Positions 8,914 through 17,773 of a DNA stretch of 64,000 nt are shown one piece after another. The stretch spans positions 1 through 64,000 of the forward strand of contig NZ_MYFO02000009.1 in NCBI RefSeq assembly GCF_004514475.2, read 5' to 3'. A program made the translations under genes and the position numbers. The stretch comes from Paenibacillus athensensis. Its GTDB lineage: Bacteria > Bacillota > Bacilli > Paenibacillales > NBRC-103111. The first letter of the stretch is position 1, and each line of letters begins with the position of its first letter. The notes under the pieces are model-generated. The model was not told the origin of the DNA and searched no databases. It saw nothing but the letters and a program-made list of their open reading frames with translations.

Positions 8914-9498
8914 GTGAATAGTGTGGAAGCACGGTTGGCGAAGTTGGCCCGCAACGGGGATCGCGGCGCTTTTGCTGAGCTGGTGGAGCTCTACAAGGAC
9001 AAGATTTATTATTTGGCCTACCGGATGCTGGGCAACAAGCATGAAGCGGAAGACGCCGTTCAGGAGACGTTTCTGCGGGTGTATACGAATTTGCACAAGT
9101 ATGATGAGAATCAAAAATTTTCAACCTGGATTTTCCGCATCGGTACGAACCTGTGTATCGACAAATTGCGCCGACGCAAGCACAATGCCTATTCGCTGGA
9201 CGCTGAAATGCCGGAAGGAGACGGAGCGGATTATTATTCCGCGCTGCCCGGCCATGAGGATACGCCGGAAAAGCAGGTGCTCGTGTCGGAGACGCAGGAG
9301 CAGATTCGCGAAGCAATCGATACGCTGCCCGATAAGTACAAATCGATCGTCGTTTTGAGATATTTGCACGATTTGTCGCTGCAGGAAATCGGCAATGTGC
9401 TGAAGATGCCGGTGACGACAGTCAAGACGCGGGTGCACCGGGGCCGGGAGTTTTTGCGAAAGAAGCTGGAGCAATTTACAAATGGAACCAGTTTGTAA
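8914..9498 (+). CDS. sigW: ECF sigma factor, SigW-like
   Basis: The 194-residue protein has the two ECF regions. Sigma-2 lies at about residues 10-80, with LVELYKDKIYYLAYRMLG, AEDAVQETFLRVY and FSTWIFRIGTNLCIDKLRRRK. Sigma-4 lies at about 125-185, with LPDKYKSIVVLRYLHDLSLQEIG and TVKTRVHRGREFLRKK. It closely resembles Bacillus SigW, the sigma factor for cell-envelope stress and antimicrobial-peptide resistance, and the downstream order rsiW-cdaA-cdaR-glmM-glmS is the same as in Bacillus. GTG 8914 is chosen because GGAGGAACAG ends five bases before it. No TGAAAC/CGTA promoter is visible upstream; one is found after the gene instead. Confidence 0.93.
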   Translation: MNSVEARLAKLARNGDRGAFAELVELYKDKIYYLAYRMLGNKHEAEDAVQETFLRVYTNLHKYDENQKFSTWIFRIGTNLCIDKLRRRKHNAYSLDAEMPEGDGADYYSALPGHEDTPEKQVLVSETQEQIREAIDTLPDKYKSIVVLRYLHDLSLQEIGNVLKMPVTTVKTRVHRGREFLRKKLEQFTNGTSL

Positions 9499-9510
9499 TC
9501 CGCTTTTTTG

Positions 9511-9536
9511 TGAAACACTTTTGAAGTTCAAACGTA
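9511..9536 (+). promoter_or_regulatory. ECF (SigW-type) promoter between sigW and rsiW
   Basis: TGAAAC (9511-9516), exactly 16 bases, then CGTA (9533-9536). This is the SigW-type promoter consensus. It lies 47 bases ahead of the rsiW start. Confidence 0.75.
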
Positions 9537-9582
9537 TGGTATACCACATTACGCAAAAAGTAGAGGAAAGGGGTGGCTGATC

Positions 9583-10188
9583 ATGAATTGTAAAGAGGCC
9601 CTCCCGCTCATGCACGAATATCTCGACGGCGATCTGACGGGCCCGGAAGCGCTCCGGCTGAAGGAGCACCTGCTGCAATGCACAGCCTGCCGCGCGTTGT
9701 TTCAACAACTGGAGCACACCGATGCCATTGTGCGTTCTCTGCCCTCGCCAGCCGTTCCGGCCGACTTGACGCAGCGGATTATGGCCGGCCTGCCGCCGGC
9801 GCGCAAGCGCAGCTCCTGGAGCGAATGGGTGCGACGTCATCCGGCCGTATCGGTGGCGATTGTCTTTGCTCTGGTCATGCTAGGCAGCTTTATGTCGATG
9901 TGGAACGACGACCACGAGCTGATGGTCAAGGGCAACGATTTGCAGGATGTCATCATTCAGGGCGACACGGTGATCGTGCCCAAGGGGCATACGGTCAAGG
10001 GCAATCTGGTGGTGCAGCGCGGAAAGCTGGAGGTCGAGGGCGACGTTGCGGGCAATTTGACCGTGATCGACGGCTCGCTGAATCTGGCATCAACAGCGCA
10101 TATTTCCGGCCAAGTGACACAGGTGGATGAAGCGGTCAGCTGGGTTTGGTACAAAATTAACGAGTTTTTCTCGAATCTGTCGAAATAA
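9583..10188 (+). CDS. rsiW: Anti-sigma-W factor RsiW-like
   Basis: The 201-residue single-pass membrane protein has a cytoplasmic zinc-binding anti-sigma domain with Cys3 and H29-x3-C33-x2-C36. One membrane helix lies at about residues 84-103 (VSVAIVFALVMLGSFMSMW). The extracytoplasmic part of about 95 residues has repeated GN-L-V-like strands and may form a small beta-helix. In the family this protein sequesters SigW until regulated proteolysis destroys it. The start ATG follows GAGGAAAGGGG. It is closed by a terminator, so cdaA probably needs its own promoter or read-through. Confidence 0.9.
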   Translation: MNCKEALPLMHEYLDGDLTGPEALRLKEHLLQCTACRALFQQLEHTDAIVRSLPSPAVPADLTQRIMAGLPPARKRSSWSEWVRRHPAVSVAIVFALVMLGSFMSMWNDDHELMVKGNDLQDVIIQGDTVIVPKGHTVKGNLVVQRGKLEVEGDVAGNLTVIDGSLNLASTAHISGQVTQVDEAVSWVWYKINEFFSNLSK

Positions 10189-10207
10189 GAGCGGATGGAC
10201 ATTCTCA

Positions 10208-10242
10208 CCCTCCCGCGGCCCGGTGCTGCGCGGAGGGTTTTT
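10208..10242 (+). terminator. Terminator after rsiW
   Basis: The stem CCCTCC(C)GCG/CGCGGAGGG has one bulged base and is followed by five T. Confidence 0.7.
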
Positions 10243-10409
10243 GGCGTGGAAGCGGGCAGAGTGACCCGGTCATAGGCGAAGCGGGCGGTTTATCGTCCCA
10301 AAGTCTCAAAGCGCGGCGCTGCAATAGAAGTATGATCCGGATTATGGTATTATCTATAGTTAGGAACAAAAGAGATGGACGTCGGCAGGGTTTGGGGGAG
10401 AACTATCAG

Positions 10410-11225
10410 ATGGACTTACTCACGGGGATTTCGATCAAGGACATCGTCGATATCCTGATCGTCAGTTACGTCATATACAAGCTGATTCTGCTCGTTCGCG
10501 GGACGAGAGCCATCCAACTGATGAAGGGGATTCTGGTTGTTGTCATCACCTGGGTCATCAGTATCTGGTTCAAGCTGAGCACTTTGCAGTGGATGATGAA
10601 TCAGGCGTTTACGTTCGGGGTGCTTGCGGTCATTATTATTTTTCAGCCGGAGCTCAGGCGCGCTCTGGAGCAGCTCGGCCGGGGCAAGCTGTTCAGCCGT
10701 TCCTCCAGCGAGGAGGATCAAGATGTGAACAAACGGATCGGTGAGGTGATCCGGGCGGTTAATTATTTGGCGAAGCGCAAAATCGGGGCATTGATCGTGT
10801 TTGAAAAAGAGACGGGCCTTACCGATTACGTGGAATCCGGGATTGCCATACAAAGCCGGATCAGCGCCGAGCTGCTGATCAATATTTTCATCCCGAATAC
10901 GCCGCTGCACGACGGTGCGGTGATCATCCGCCAAAGCCAGCTGATGGCGGCGGGCTGCTACTTGCCGTTGTCGGAGAATCCGTTCATCAGCAAGGAGCTG
11001 GGGACGCGGCACCGCGCAGCGATCGGTATGAGCGAGGTGTCGGATGCGATGTGCGTGATCGTCTCCGAGGAGACGGGGCAGATTTCGCTGACGATGAACG
11101 GCCATATCGTGCGCGACATCAAGGAGGAATCGCTGATCGGCAAGCTGTTCGAGGAGCTGAAGCCCAAGACGAAGGCGAAGGAAAAGAATCCTTTCCTGAA
11201 ATGGAGGGGACGCTCGAATGGATAA
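10410..11225 (+). CDS. cdaA: Diadenylate cyclase CdaA
   Basis: The 271-residue membrane enzyme makes cyclic di-AMP from two ATP. Three membrane helices occupy about residues 10-85, ending in the conserved FQPELRRALEQLGRG block. The DAC domain follows, with the catalytic D168-G-A170 in PLHDGAVI and G-T-R-H-R at 198-202. I chose ATG 10410, with GGGGGAG nine bases ahead, over an earlier in-frame start without a binding site, because this gives the normal length. It overlaps cdaR by eight bases, so the two are translationally coupled. Position between rsiW and cdaR-glmM matches Bacillus, where CdaR and GlmM both modulate CdaA. Confidence 0.96.
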   Translation: MDLLTGISIKDIVDILIVSYVIYKLILLVRGTRAIQLMKGILVVVITWVISIWFKLSTLQWMMNQAFTFGVLAVIIIFQPELRRALEQLGRGKLFSRSSSEEDQDVNKRIGEVIRAVNYLAKRKIGALIVFEKETGLTDYVESGIAIQSRISAELLINIFIPNTPLHDGAVIIRQSQLMAAGCYLPLSENPFISKELGTRHRAAIGMSEVSDAMCVIVSEETGQISLTMNGHIVRDIKEESLIGKLFEELKPKTKAKEKNPFLKWRGRSNG

Positions 11226-12462
11226 ATGGCTGCGCAATACGAATGTGGTGCGCGTGGTGGCGCTGGTGATCGGGATATTGCTCTGGGTGGTCGTACATAT
11301 GGAGGAAAGCACGGTCAGCGAGAATTCGCCGCTCGGCACCCGCGAGGAAACGATCAATAATGTGGCGATTACGAAGAAATATGATGAAAGCCGGTTCTAT
11401 ATATCGTCGATGGATCCTTCGAACGTGCAAATTATTTTGCGCGGTAAAGCGTCGAGCGTGAAAAAGGTGACGACGAGCAACAACTATACGATTGAGCTGG
11501 ACCTGACCCATGTCGGCAAAGGGCAGCACGATCTTGCGCTGAACGCGGTAGGCATTCCGTCCGATCTGGAAGTGCAGATTATTCCGCGGACGGTACACGT
11601 TGCGATCGAGGAGCAGCAGAAAAAGGAGGTGCCGGTTGTCATTCAGGTTACCGGCACGCCAGCGGCCGGGCTGAAGGCGGGCCAGCCGATTATCAAGCCG
11701 AACAAGGTATACATCACGGCGCCGACAAGCCGGCTCGACGAGATCGAAGAGGTGCGCGGCGAGGTATCGGTGGAGGGCGCGCAGTCGGCGGTGACCAAGC
11801 AGGTGCGTCTGACGGCTGCCGACAAGAACGGCAAGGAGCTGGCGCTGGATATGACGCCGCAGGTGGTCGATGTCGAGATTCCGATTACGAGCCCGTTCCA
11901 GACGATTCCGCTGCAGCTCAAAGTCGAAGGAGAGCCGGCCAAGGGCTTTGCGATTGCTTCGATTGTGCAGACGCCGGACAAGGTGACGGTATACGGCACA
12001 CAGGATGATGTCGATAAGCTGGAGTTCTATCAGGGGCCGCAGCTCAATTTGCAGGACATTAAGGAATCGAAGGAATATTCACTGGACGTGCCGCTTAGGA
12101 ATAAAGTAACGCAGGTCGACCCGGCCAAAGTGAATGTCAAGGTGGAGGTTGTGCCGTCAGTGACCAAGGCGTTCGAGAATATTCCGGTCACGATCATCGG
12201 ACAGAACGAAACCTTTAACACGAAGGTAATTTTGCCGGAAAGCGGCAAGGTGAACGTCTCGCTGGAGGGTGCGCCGGACCTGATGGACGCGCTCAAGGCC
12301 CAGGACGTGCAGGCGATTGTCGATGTCAGCAACCTGCCGCCCGGCCAACACGAGCTGAGCGTTACGCTCAACCTGCCTTCGTTTGTCAAGCAAAACGCGC
12401 CGCAGGAGCTAAAGGCGACTGTGGAAATCAGCGAAAAGACGCCTAAGCTGGCCAGACCTTAG
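11218..12462 (+). CDS. cdaR: YbbR-domain CdaA regulator CdaR
   Basis: The 414-residue protein has one N-terminal membrane helix (about residues 10-25, [16 protein letters not shown]) and an extracytoplasmic part made of YbbR repeats. I can follow at least three repeats, each with a strand pair around an IPV- or VDV-like motif (near residues 130, 220 and 310). In the family it sits outside the membrane and controls the cyclase CdaA. Its start overlaps the cdaA stop, giving a tight transcription and translation unit. A small gap of 46 bases with a good binding site leads to glmM. Confidence 0.93.
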   Translation: MDKWLRNTNVVRVVALVIGILLWVVVHMEESTVSENSPLGTREETINNVAITKKYDESRFYISSMDPSNVQIILRGKASSVKKVTTSNNYTIELDLTHVGKGQHDLALNAVGIPSDLEVQIIPRTVHVAIEEQQKKEVPVVIQVTGTPAAGLKAGQPIIKPNKVYITAPTSRLDEIEEVRGEVSVEGAQSAVTKQVRLTAADKNGKELALDMTPQVVDVEIPITSPFQTIPLQLKVEGEPAKGFAIASIVQTPDKVTVYGTQDDVDKLEFYQGPQLNLQDIKESKEYSLDVPLRNKVTQVDPAKVNVKVEVVPSVTKAFENIPVTIIGQNETFNTKVILPESGKVNVSLEGAPDLMDALKAQDVQAIVDVSNLPPGQHELSVTLNLPSFVKQNAPQELKATVEISEKTPKLARP

Positions 12463-12508
12463 CTTAGGCGCATATCCAAGTCAGCGGAGAAAAGGGAGAA
12501 GAAGATTC

Positions 12509-13852
12509 ATGGGGAAATATTTTGGTACGGACGGAGTCCGCGGCGTCGCTAACGACGGCTTGACTCCCGAATTGGCTTATAAAATCGGCCGCTGCGGCGG
12601 CTACGTGCTCGCTGGGCAGGCCGAGCGGCCGAAGGTCGTCATTGGCCGCGACACGCGGATATCCGGGCCGATGCTCGAAGCCGCGCTGGTGGCGGGGCTG
12701 CTGTCGATTGGCGCGCATGTCATTCGCCTGGGCGTGGTAAGCACGCCGGCGGTGGCGTATTTGACCAAGCGGCTGGGCGCTGACGCGGGGGTCATGATTT
12801 CGGCGTCGCACAATCCCGTGGAGGATAACGGGATCAAGTTTTTCGGCGGCGACGGATTCAAGCTCCTCGACGAGACGGAGCTGGAGATTGAACGGCTGCT
12901 GGATGCAGCAGCCGATGAGCTGCCGCGGCCGGTCGGCGCAGCGATCGGCACGGTGTCTGATGATCTGCAGGCGAAGCAGCAGTATCTGGATTTTCTGCAG
13001 TCGACGGTCGAGAGCCGCGATTTCCGCGGCATGAAGATCGTGCTCGACTGCGCACACGGGTCGGCGTATGAGCTGGCGCCGACGGTGTTCCGCGCCTTGG
13101 GCGCGGAGGTGGTGACGATCGGCGCGGAGCCGAACGGCTGCAACATCAACGATCAGTGCGGATCGACGCATCCCGAGCGCTTGCGCGAGCTGGTGACGGA
13201 GTGCGGCGCACAGATCGGGCTGGCTTTCGACGGCGATGCGGATCGGCTGATCGCGGTCGACGAAACGGGCGCCGAGGTTGACGGCGACTTCATCTTGAGC
13301 ATCTGCGGCGATGCGTTGAACCGTGCGGGCAAGCTGAACCACGGGACGATTGTGACGACGGTGATGGCGAACATCGGCTTTTTCAAAGGGATTGAAAAAG
13401 TGGGCTTGAAGGCCATGCAGACGGCGGTAGGCGACCGTTACGTGATGGAGGAAATGCGCAAGGGCGGCTATAATCTCGGCGGGGAGCAGTCGGGGCATGT
13501 GATTTTCCTCGACCATATTTCGACGGGTGACGGCATTTTGACGGCGCTGCAGCTGGTCGATACGCTGGCGCAGTCCGGCAAGAAGCTGAGCGAGCTGAAG
13601 CAAATTATGCGCAAGTATCCGCAATTGCTCGTCAACGTGCGCGTGGCGGACAAGAGCAAGTATGCGAATAATCCGGTGATTGAGGAAGCGATCCGCAAGG
13701 TGGAGTTGGAGCTGGGCGACAACGGTCGCGTGCTGGTGCGTCCATCGGGGACGGAATCGCTGATTCGCGTGATGGCCGAAGGGCCGGATAAAGAGCAGGT
13801 TGAGGCTTACGTGTACGAGATTGCCCGCGTGATTGAAGCGGAGCTGGTCTAG
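12509..13852 (+). CDS. glmM: Phosphoglucosamine mutase
   Basis: The 447-residue enzyme interconverts glucosamine-6-phosphate and glucosamine-1-phosphate on the way to UDP-GlcNAc. Motifs are GTDGVRG at the N-terminus, the active-site loop [12 protein letters not shown] with phospho-acceptor Ser100, the metal loop DGDADR near residue 240 and the phosphate-binding [11 protein letters not shown] near the C-terminus. Length is standard. The start ATG has AAAGGGAGAAG upstream. It follows cdaR and is separated from glmS by a terminator, promoter and ribozyme, so the two steps of amino-sugar synthesis are controlled separately. Confidence 0.98.
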   Translation: MGKYFGTDGVRGVANDGLTPELAYKIGRCGGYVLAGQAERPKVVIGRDTRISGPMLEAALVAGLLSIGAHVIRLGVVSTPAVAYLTKRLGADAGVMISASHNPVEDNGIKFFGGDGFKLLDETELEIERLLDAAADELPRPVGAAIGTVSDDLQAKQQYLDFLQSTVESRDFRGMKIVLDCAHGSAYELAPTVFRALGAEVVTIGAEPNGCNINDQCGSTHPERLRELVTECGAQIGLAFDGDADRLIAVDETGAEVDGDFILSICGDALNRAGKLNHGTIVTTVMANIGFFKGIEKVGLKAMQTAVGDRYVMEEMRKGGYNLGGEQSGHVIFLDHISTGDGILTALQLVDTLAQSGKKLSELKQIMRKYPQLLVNVRVADKSKYANNPVIEEAIRKVELELGDNGRVLVRPSGTESLIRVMAEGPDKEQVEAYVYEIARVIEAELV

Positions 13853-14018
13853 TCTAGGCGGTTGTGAAGCGGGAGGCTGTGCGCAGCTCGGCATTCGCAT
13901 CGCGCGCAACTGTTCGGGGACTGTCAGATTGGCAAGCTGCACGATGCTCCTGGCGCGTTGCCGGGAGTCACGGCGGTGGTCAGCACTGCGTAGAGCGCGC
14001 AAGCTGGCGTGAGGCAAG

Positions 14019-14055
14019 CCCTCTTTTCGCCAAAACGGAAAGAGGGTTTAGCTTT
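14019..14055 (+). terminator. Terminator after glmM
   Basis: An 11-bp stem CCCTCTTTTCG/CGGAAAGAGGG (one G-T pair, loop CCAAAA-like) is followed by a T-rich tail. Confidence 0.85.
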
Positions 14056-14090
14056 TGTCAGGGTTTTTCCGAAATTGGCGTAAAAATAAG

Positions 14091-14119
14091 TTGCACATGC
14101 TGGGCAAAATGAATAAGAT
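14091..14119 (+). promoter_or_regulatory. Promoter of the glmS transcript
   Basis: TTGCAC (14091-14096), a 17-base spacer and TAAGAT (14114-14119). The transcript would start near 14126 and include the ribozyme. Confidence 0.65.
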
Positions 14120-14128
14120 GAATATATG

Positions 14129-14150
14129 TTTTCATGAAATTTTCATGAAA
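14129..14150. promoter_or_regulatory. Two tandem palindromic 11-mers downstream of the glmS promoter
   Basis: The unit TTTTCATGAAA occurs twice with no gap (14129-14139, 14140-14150). Each contains the perfect palindrome TTTCATGAAA. They begin about three bases after the expected transcription start, a typical roadblock operator position. No matching regulator is identified. Confidence 0.5.
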
Positions 14151-14195
14151 GCGGGGCAAGATGACTCTGGAAGGAAAGGTAGGGTAGAGGTTGGA

Positions 14196-14372
14196 CGGTA
14201 AGTTAAGCGCCAGAACTCGCGGACGGGACGGAGTTATATCGGAATCGGCGAGTTGACGAGGTGAAGGTGTTCGAATTTTCGGCGGGGACCTTCCGGCATG
14301 CAGATGAGTGCCGTTAAGCAGGACAGCAAACCGCTTGGGCGACTGAGCGAACAAGAGTCCGGCATCGTTGTT
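14196..14372 (+). ncRNA. glmS ribozyme/riboswitch
   Basis: The leader contains AAGCGCCAGAACT followed by GTTGACGAGGTG, TTCGAATTTTCGGCGGGG and GCAGGACAGCAAACCGC, which match the conserved core of glmS ribozymes in order and spacing. Cleavage is expected between A14206 and G14207, the G of GCGCC. In the family, glucosamine-6-phosphate acts as cofactor for self-cleavage, which destabilises the glmS mRNA and lowers synthesis when amino sugar is plentiful. It ends about 140 bases before the glmS start. Confidence 0.93.
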
Positions 14373-14512
14373 TTTTTGTCATGCACTTATAGGATCGGCC
14401 ATTATAGATGATTACGGCGGGGAATCACGTGCGGTTCGCCTGCGAACGGGAATGCAAATTTGCGAAAAAAGCCTTGAAAAACAGGCTTATTCAAACATGG
14501 AGGCTAGACATT

Positions 14513-16342
14513 ATGTGTGGAATCGTAGGGTATATCGGGAAACGGAATTCGCAGCAGATTTTGCTGGACGGGTTGAAGAAGCTGGAGTATCGCGGGTATG
14601 ATTCGGCGGGTGTAGCTGTATACACAGCGGACGGTTTGCAAATTAAAAAAGCCAAGGGGCGGATCGCCAACCTGGAATCGCAGCTGGAGGGAGCTCCGCT
14701 GGAGGGCACGATCGGTATCGGACATACGCGTTGGGCGACGCACGGCAAACCGTCGGATGTGAACTCGCATCCGCATACGGACAATTCCTCAAAGTTTTCC
14801 GTGGTGCATAACGGAATTATCGAGAACTATTTGACGCTGAAGGAAGAACTGACAGCGAAAGGCCACCGTTTCGTATCGGAAACGGACACAGAGGTCATTT
14901 CGCATCTGATCGCTGATTTGTATGATGGTGATATCGTTAAGGCTGTACAGATGGCGGTGAAGCGGATTACGGGTGCTTTTGCGCTGGGCGTTCTGACGGA
15001 ATATGAGCCGGACCGGCTGGTAGCGGTTCGTCAGGCGAGCCCGCTGATTATCGGCTTGGGCGAAGGTGAAAATTTCATTGGCTCGGATATTCCGGCGATT
15101 CTGGAGTATACACGCAATGTGTTTATTTTGAACGATGGCGAAATGGCGCTGTTGACGCGGGAAGGTGTCGAATTAATGACGCTGGAGGGGAATTTTATTT
15201 CCCGAGAAATATTCCATGTCGATTGGGACATCGTGACGGCGGAAAAAGCCGGCTTTGACCATTTCATGCTGAAGGAAATTTATGAGCAGCCTAAGGCGTA
15301 TCGCGATACGATGGGCAGCCGCATTGCCGAAGCGGGCGACCGGGTAACGCTGAATGAGCTGAAAATGAGCGACGACACGATTCGCGGCATCAGCCGTATT
15401 CATATTGTAGCTTGCGGTACGGCATATCATGCAGGCATGATGGGCAAATATGTGATCGAAAAGCTGGCGCGTATTCCGGTGGAAACCGATGTGGCTTCGG
15501 AGTACCGCTACCGTTCGCCAATCATTACGAAGGATACGCTTGTGATCGTCGTCAGCCAGTCGGGCGAGACAGCCGATACGCTGGCGGCTCTGCGTGAAGC
15601 ACAGCGCTGCGGCGCACGCGTACTGGCGATTACGAACGTCGTAGGCAGCTCGGTAGCGCGTGAAGCGGATGATCTGATCGTCACGTGGGCCGGTCCGGAG
15701 ATTGCCGTTGCCTCGACCAAAGCGTATACGTCGCAGCTGATTGCGTTTTATTTGCTCGGCTTGCATTTGGCGCAGGTGCTGGAAACGCAGACGCCTGAGT
15801 ATGTGCGCGAGGTCATCGGGGCGCTCAAGGCGCTGCCAGGTCAGGTGGAAGCGATTCTGGAGAAGGCCGAGGACATCAAAGCCGTGGCCGAGGAAATGGC
15901 GAAGCATGACAACCTGTTCTTCATCGGTCGCGGCGCGGATTATGCCGTAGCGCTGGAGGGCTCGCTCAAGCTCAAGGAAATTTCCTACATTCACTCCGAG
16001 GCCTACCCGGCTGGCGAGTTGAAGCACGGCACGCTGGCGCTGATCGAAGAGGGCATTCCGGTGATTGCGCTGGCCACCCAGCATGACCTACTGGAAAAAA
16101 CGGCCAGCAACATCAAGGAAGTCAAAGCGCGTGGCGCAAATGTGCTTGGCATCGCTGTCGAAGGCGAGCAGGAGCTGCAAAAGTCGGTCGACAGCACGTT
16201 CGTCATTCCGAAAACGCTCGACCTGCTGGCTCCGGCGTTGTCGGTAGTGCCGCTGCAGTTGCTGGCGTATTATGCTTCGCTGGCGCGCGGGAACGATGTT
16301 GATAAACCGCGGAATTTGGCGAAGAGTGTGACGGTGGAGTAG
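14513..16342 (+). CDS. glmS: Glutamine-fructose-6-phosphate aminotransferase (isomerizing)
   Basis: The 609-residue enzyme makes glucosamine-6-phosphate from fructose-6-phosphate and glutamine, the first step to peptidoglycan precursors. The N-terminus MCGIVGYIG provides Cys2, the glutaminase nucleophile once Met is removed, with GHTRWATHG and the ENY loop further on. Two SIS domains lie at about 290-430 and 460-590, with ACGTAYHAG, SQSGETADT and SEAYPAGELKHG. It ends KSVTVE, as is standard. ATG 14513 is chosen because GGAGG lies nine bases before it and because the Cys must be second. Expression is controlled by the ribozyme in its leader. Confidence 0.99.
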   Translation: MCGIVGYIGKRNSQQILLDGLKKLEYRGYDSAGVAVYTADGLQIKKAKGRIANLESQLEGAPLEGTIGIGHTRWATHGKPSDVNSHPHTDNSSKFSVVHNGIIENYLTLKEELTAKGHRFVSETDTEVISHLIADLYDGDIVKAVQMAVKRITGAFALGVLTEYEPDRLVAVRQASPLIIGLGEGENFIGSDIPAILEYTRNVFILNDGEMALLTREGVELMTLEGNFISREIFHVDWDIVTAEKAGFDHFMLKEIYEQPKAYRDTMGSRIAEAGDRVTLNELKMSDDTIRGISRIHIVACGTAYHAGMMGKYVIEKLARIPVETDVASEYRYRSPIITKDTLVIVVSQSGETADTLAALREAQRCGARVLAITNVVGSSVAREADDLIVTWAGPEIAVASTKAYTSQLIAFYLLGLHLAQVLETQTPEYVREVIGALKALPGQVEAILEKAEDIKAVAEEMAKHDNLFFIGRGADYAVALEGSLKLKEISYIHSEAYPAGELKHGTLALIEEGIPVIALATQHDLLEKTASNIKEVKARGANVLGIAVEGEQELQKSVDSTFVIPKTLDLLAPALSVVPLQLLAYYASLARGNDVDKPRNLAKSVTVE

Positions 16343-16387
16343 TTGGTTTGTTGGTGACGCAGATAATCGAAACACCAAAATAAATAC

Positions 16388-16431
16388 AAAATCCCGCTAC
16401 GGTAAACTCCTTACCACAGCGGGATTTTTTT
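16388..16431 (+). terminator. Bidirectional terminator between glmS and the lipoprotein gene
   Basis: The stem AAATCCCGCT/AGCGGGATTT encloses a second pairing GGTAA/TTACC and is flanked by A on the left and T on the right, so it can serve both convergent genes. Confidence 0.85.
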
Positions 16432-16437
16432 GTCTTG

Positions 16438-17688
16438 TCAGCCCGACTTCGGGGCAAATGGGGAAAACTCCAATTCCGACATAGGCACATAATACAATCT
16501 GGGCTCCAGCTCCTGGCCGGTGTCGGGGTTTTTATACCGCATGGTGATCAGGAGGTGGTCCTGGGTATCTCTTGCAATGTTGATGATATAATACCGTTTG
16601 TCGTCAACGGTAAATGTTGCTTTTTGCAGCGTGCCGTCCATGTAATTGAGCAAATACAGGTCATTGTTCGGGCTGAAGGATTGATAAAAGAAACCGGAGG
16701 TATTGTTTTTGATCGATTCCGAAGCCATTTCGAATTCGGGACTGACGTTCATGATCGAGCGTAGGGAGTCTTTTTCGATTTTTCCCAAAAATCGGGTAAT
16801 GCTGAAATTTGCATAGTAGATATAATCGTTGGCAGCGACAAAGCTGGAGACGCCTTGACGCAATTCGTTGTCTGGCGAGTCGGTAGATTTGGCTGGAATT
16901 GTGGATACGTCTACCGAACGCAGGAAGTTCATCTCATGGTCATAGACGTCCAGATACAACGATGATTTGCCGCCGGATTCTATTTTCAAACGGAGTAAGG
17001 AGATGGTATGGTCGTCAGAGGTAATCTGGCGGATCGCTTCTCCGCTATGCGCTTTGTCGTCGAAAGCAAATTTCTTTAGCAGTTTTCGTTCGTTCGTTGC
17101 TGTGTTATATACGTCCAGCTCGGAACCGCCGGTTGCGAGTACTCTGACGATGTATAATTGATTCCCCACAGCGGTCATGGTGTTGTAGGGAAATCCGCCC
17201 TGTTCCGAAAAAACAACGGACATGGTGTTATGGAGCAAATCCACTTTGTACAGGTGCAGCGTTCTGTTTTGAATATCCGAAATTTCACCCGTGGTGACCA
17301 ACATATATAAGGAGTTGCCAATGACGGTTGTGTCATATTTGGCTTCGTATGCCCAATTGTTGACGGTGCCCAGTTTAATATTTTCTTTGGTTTTAAAGAT
17401 GTAACGGTAGTAATCCATTGCGGTTATGGAGTCGGTGGACTTGGTCGGAATTTTATTGTAAATGATGCTGTCATCGGTAAGCACCAGGATGCCATAGCGC
17501 TCGATTTCTCCGATTTTGGCATGATGAATGTCATAAATCGAAATGGTTTCATTCGAGATCGAGGCGGTTGCGGTATCGGTGGTCATGGTTTGTCGGGAAT
17601 TGCGTAACTCGGTGTTCTCGGAATTGTCCGTACAACTGCATAGAATGAAAAGCAGAGCGAAGATTAGCAAACCGATTATTTTTTTCAA
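16438..17688 (-). CDS. Putative lipoprotein of unknown function
   Basis: The 416-residue protein has a lipoprotein signal: hydrophobic residues 4-16, then LCSC with Cys19 as the lipid anchor. The rest is rich in beta strands with recurring DIYD-, LYMLV- and IYYA-type segments, which would suit a beta-propeller, but I cannot name a family. The start is TTG at 17688 with AAAAGGATG eight bases upstream. It lies behind the C39-like gene on the same strand, 85 bases away, separated by a hairpin at 17729-17759. Base composition is clearly more AT-rich than the glm genes or the GH81 gene beside it, which may point to later acquisition. Confidence 0.7.
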   Translation of the reverse strand: MKKIIGLLIFALLFILCSCTDNSENTELRNSRQTMTTDTATASISNETISIYDIHHAKIGEIERYGILVLTDDSIIYNKIPTKSTDSITAMDYYRYIFKTKENIKLGTVNNWAYEAKYDTTVIGNSLYMLVTTGEISDIQNRTLHLYKVDLLHNTMSVVFSEQGGFPYNTMTAVGNQLYIVRVLATGGSELDVYNTATNERKLLKKFAFDDKAHSGEAIRQITSDDHTISLLRLKIESGGKSSLYLDVYDHEMNFLRSVDVSTIPAKSTDSPDNELRQGVSSFVAANDYIYYANFSITRFLGKIEKDSLRSIMNVSPEFEMASESIKNNTSGFFYQSFSPNNDLYLLNYMDGTLQKATFTVDDKRYYIINIARDTQDHLLITMRYKNPDTGQELEPRLYYVPMSELEFSPFAPKSG

Positions 17689-17728
17689 AACGAACCCATC
17701 CTTTTCGCTAAAGCCGTTTGCTTGAAAG

Positions 17729-17759
17729 CCAGAGGCGTTTGCTGAACAAACACCTCTGG
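17729..17759 (-). other. Intergenic hairpin between two secreted-protein genes
   Basis: A 13-position stem CCAGAGGCGTTTG/CAAACACCTCTGG with one mismatch and a five-base loop. There is no T run on the minus strand, so it looks more like a processing or stabilising hairpin than a terminator. Confidence 0.5.
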
Positions 17760-17773
17760 ATGATGAAAGATGA

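Noticed and set aside
9479-9510. Terminator between sigW and rsiW
   Set aside because: ACAAA/TTTGT gives a short AT stem overlapping the sigW stop codon before a T run; too weak to claim, though it would fit with a separate rsiW promoter.
12464-14017. 517-codon minus-strand open frame
   Set aside because: Antisense to glmM; Arg/His-rich artefact of the high third-position GC.
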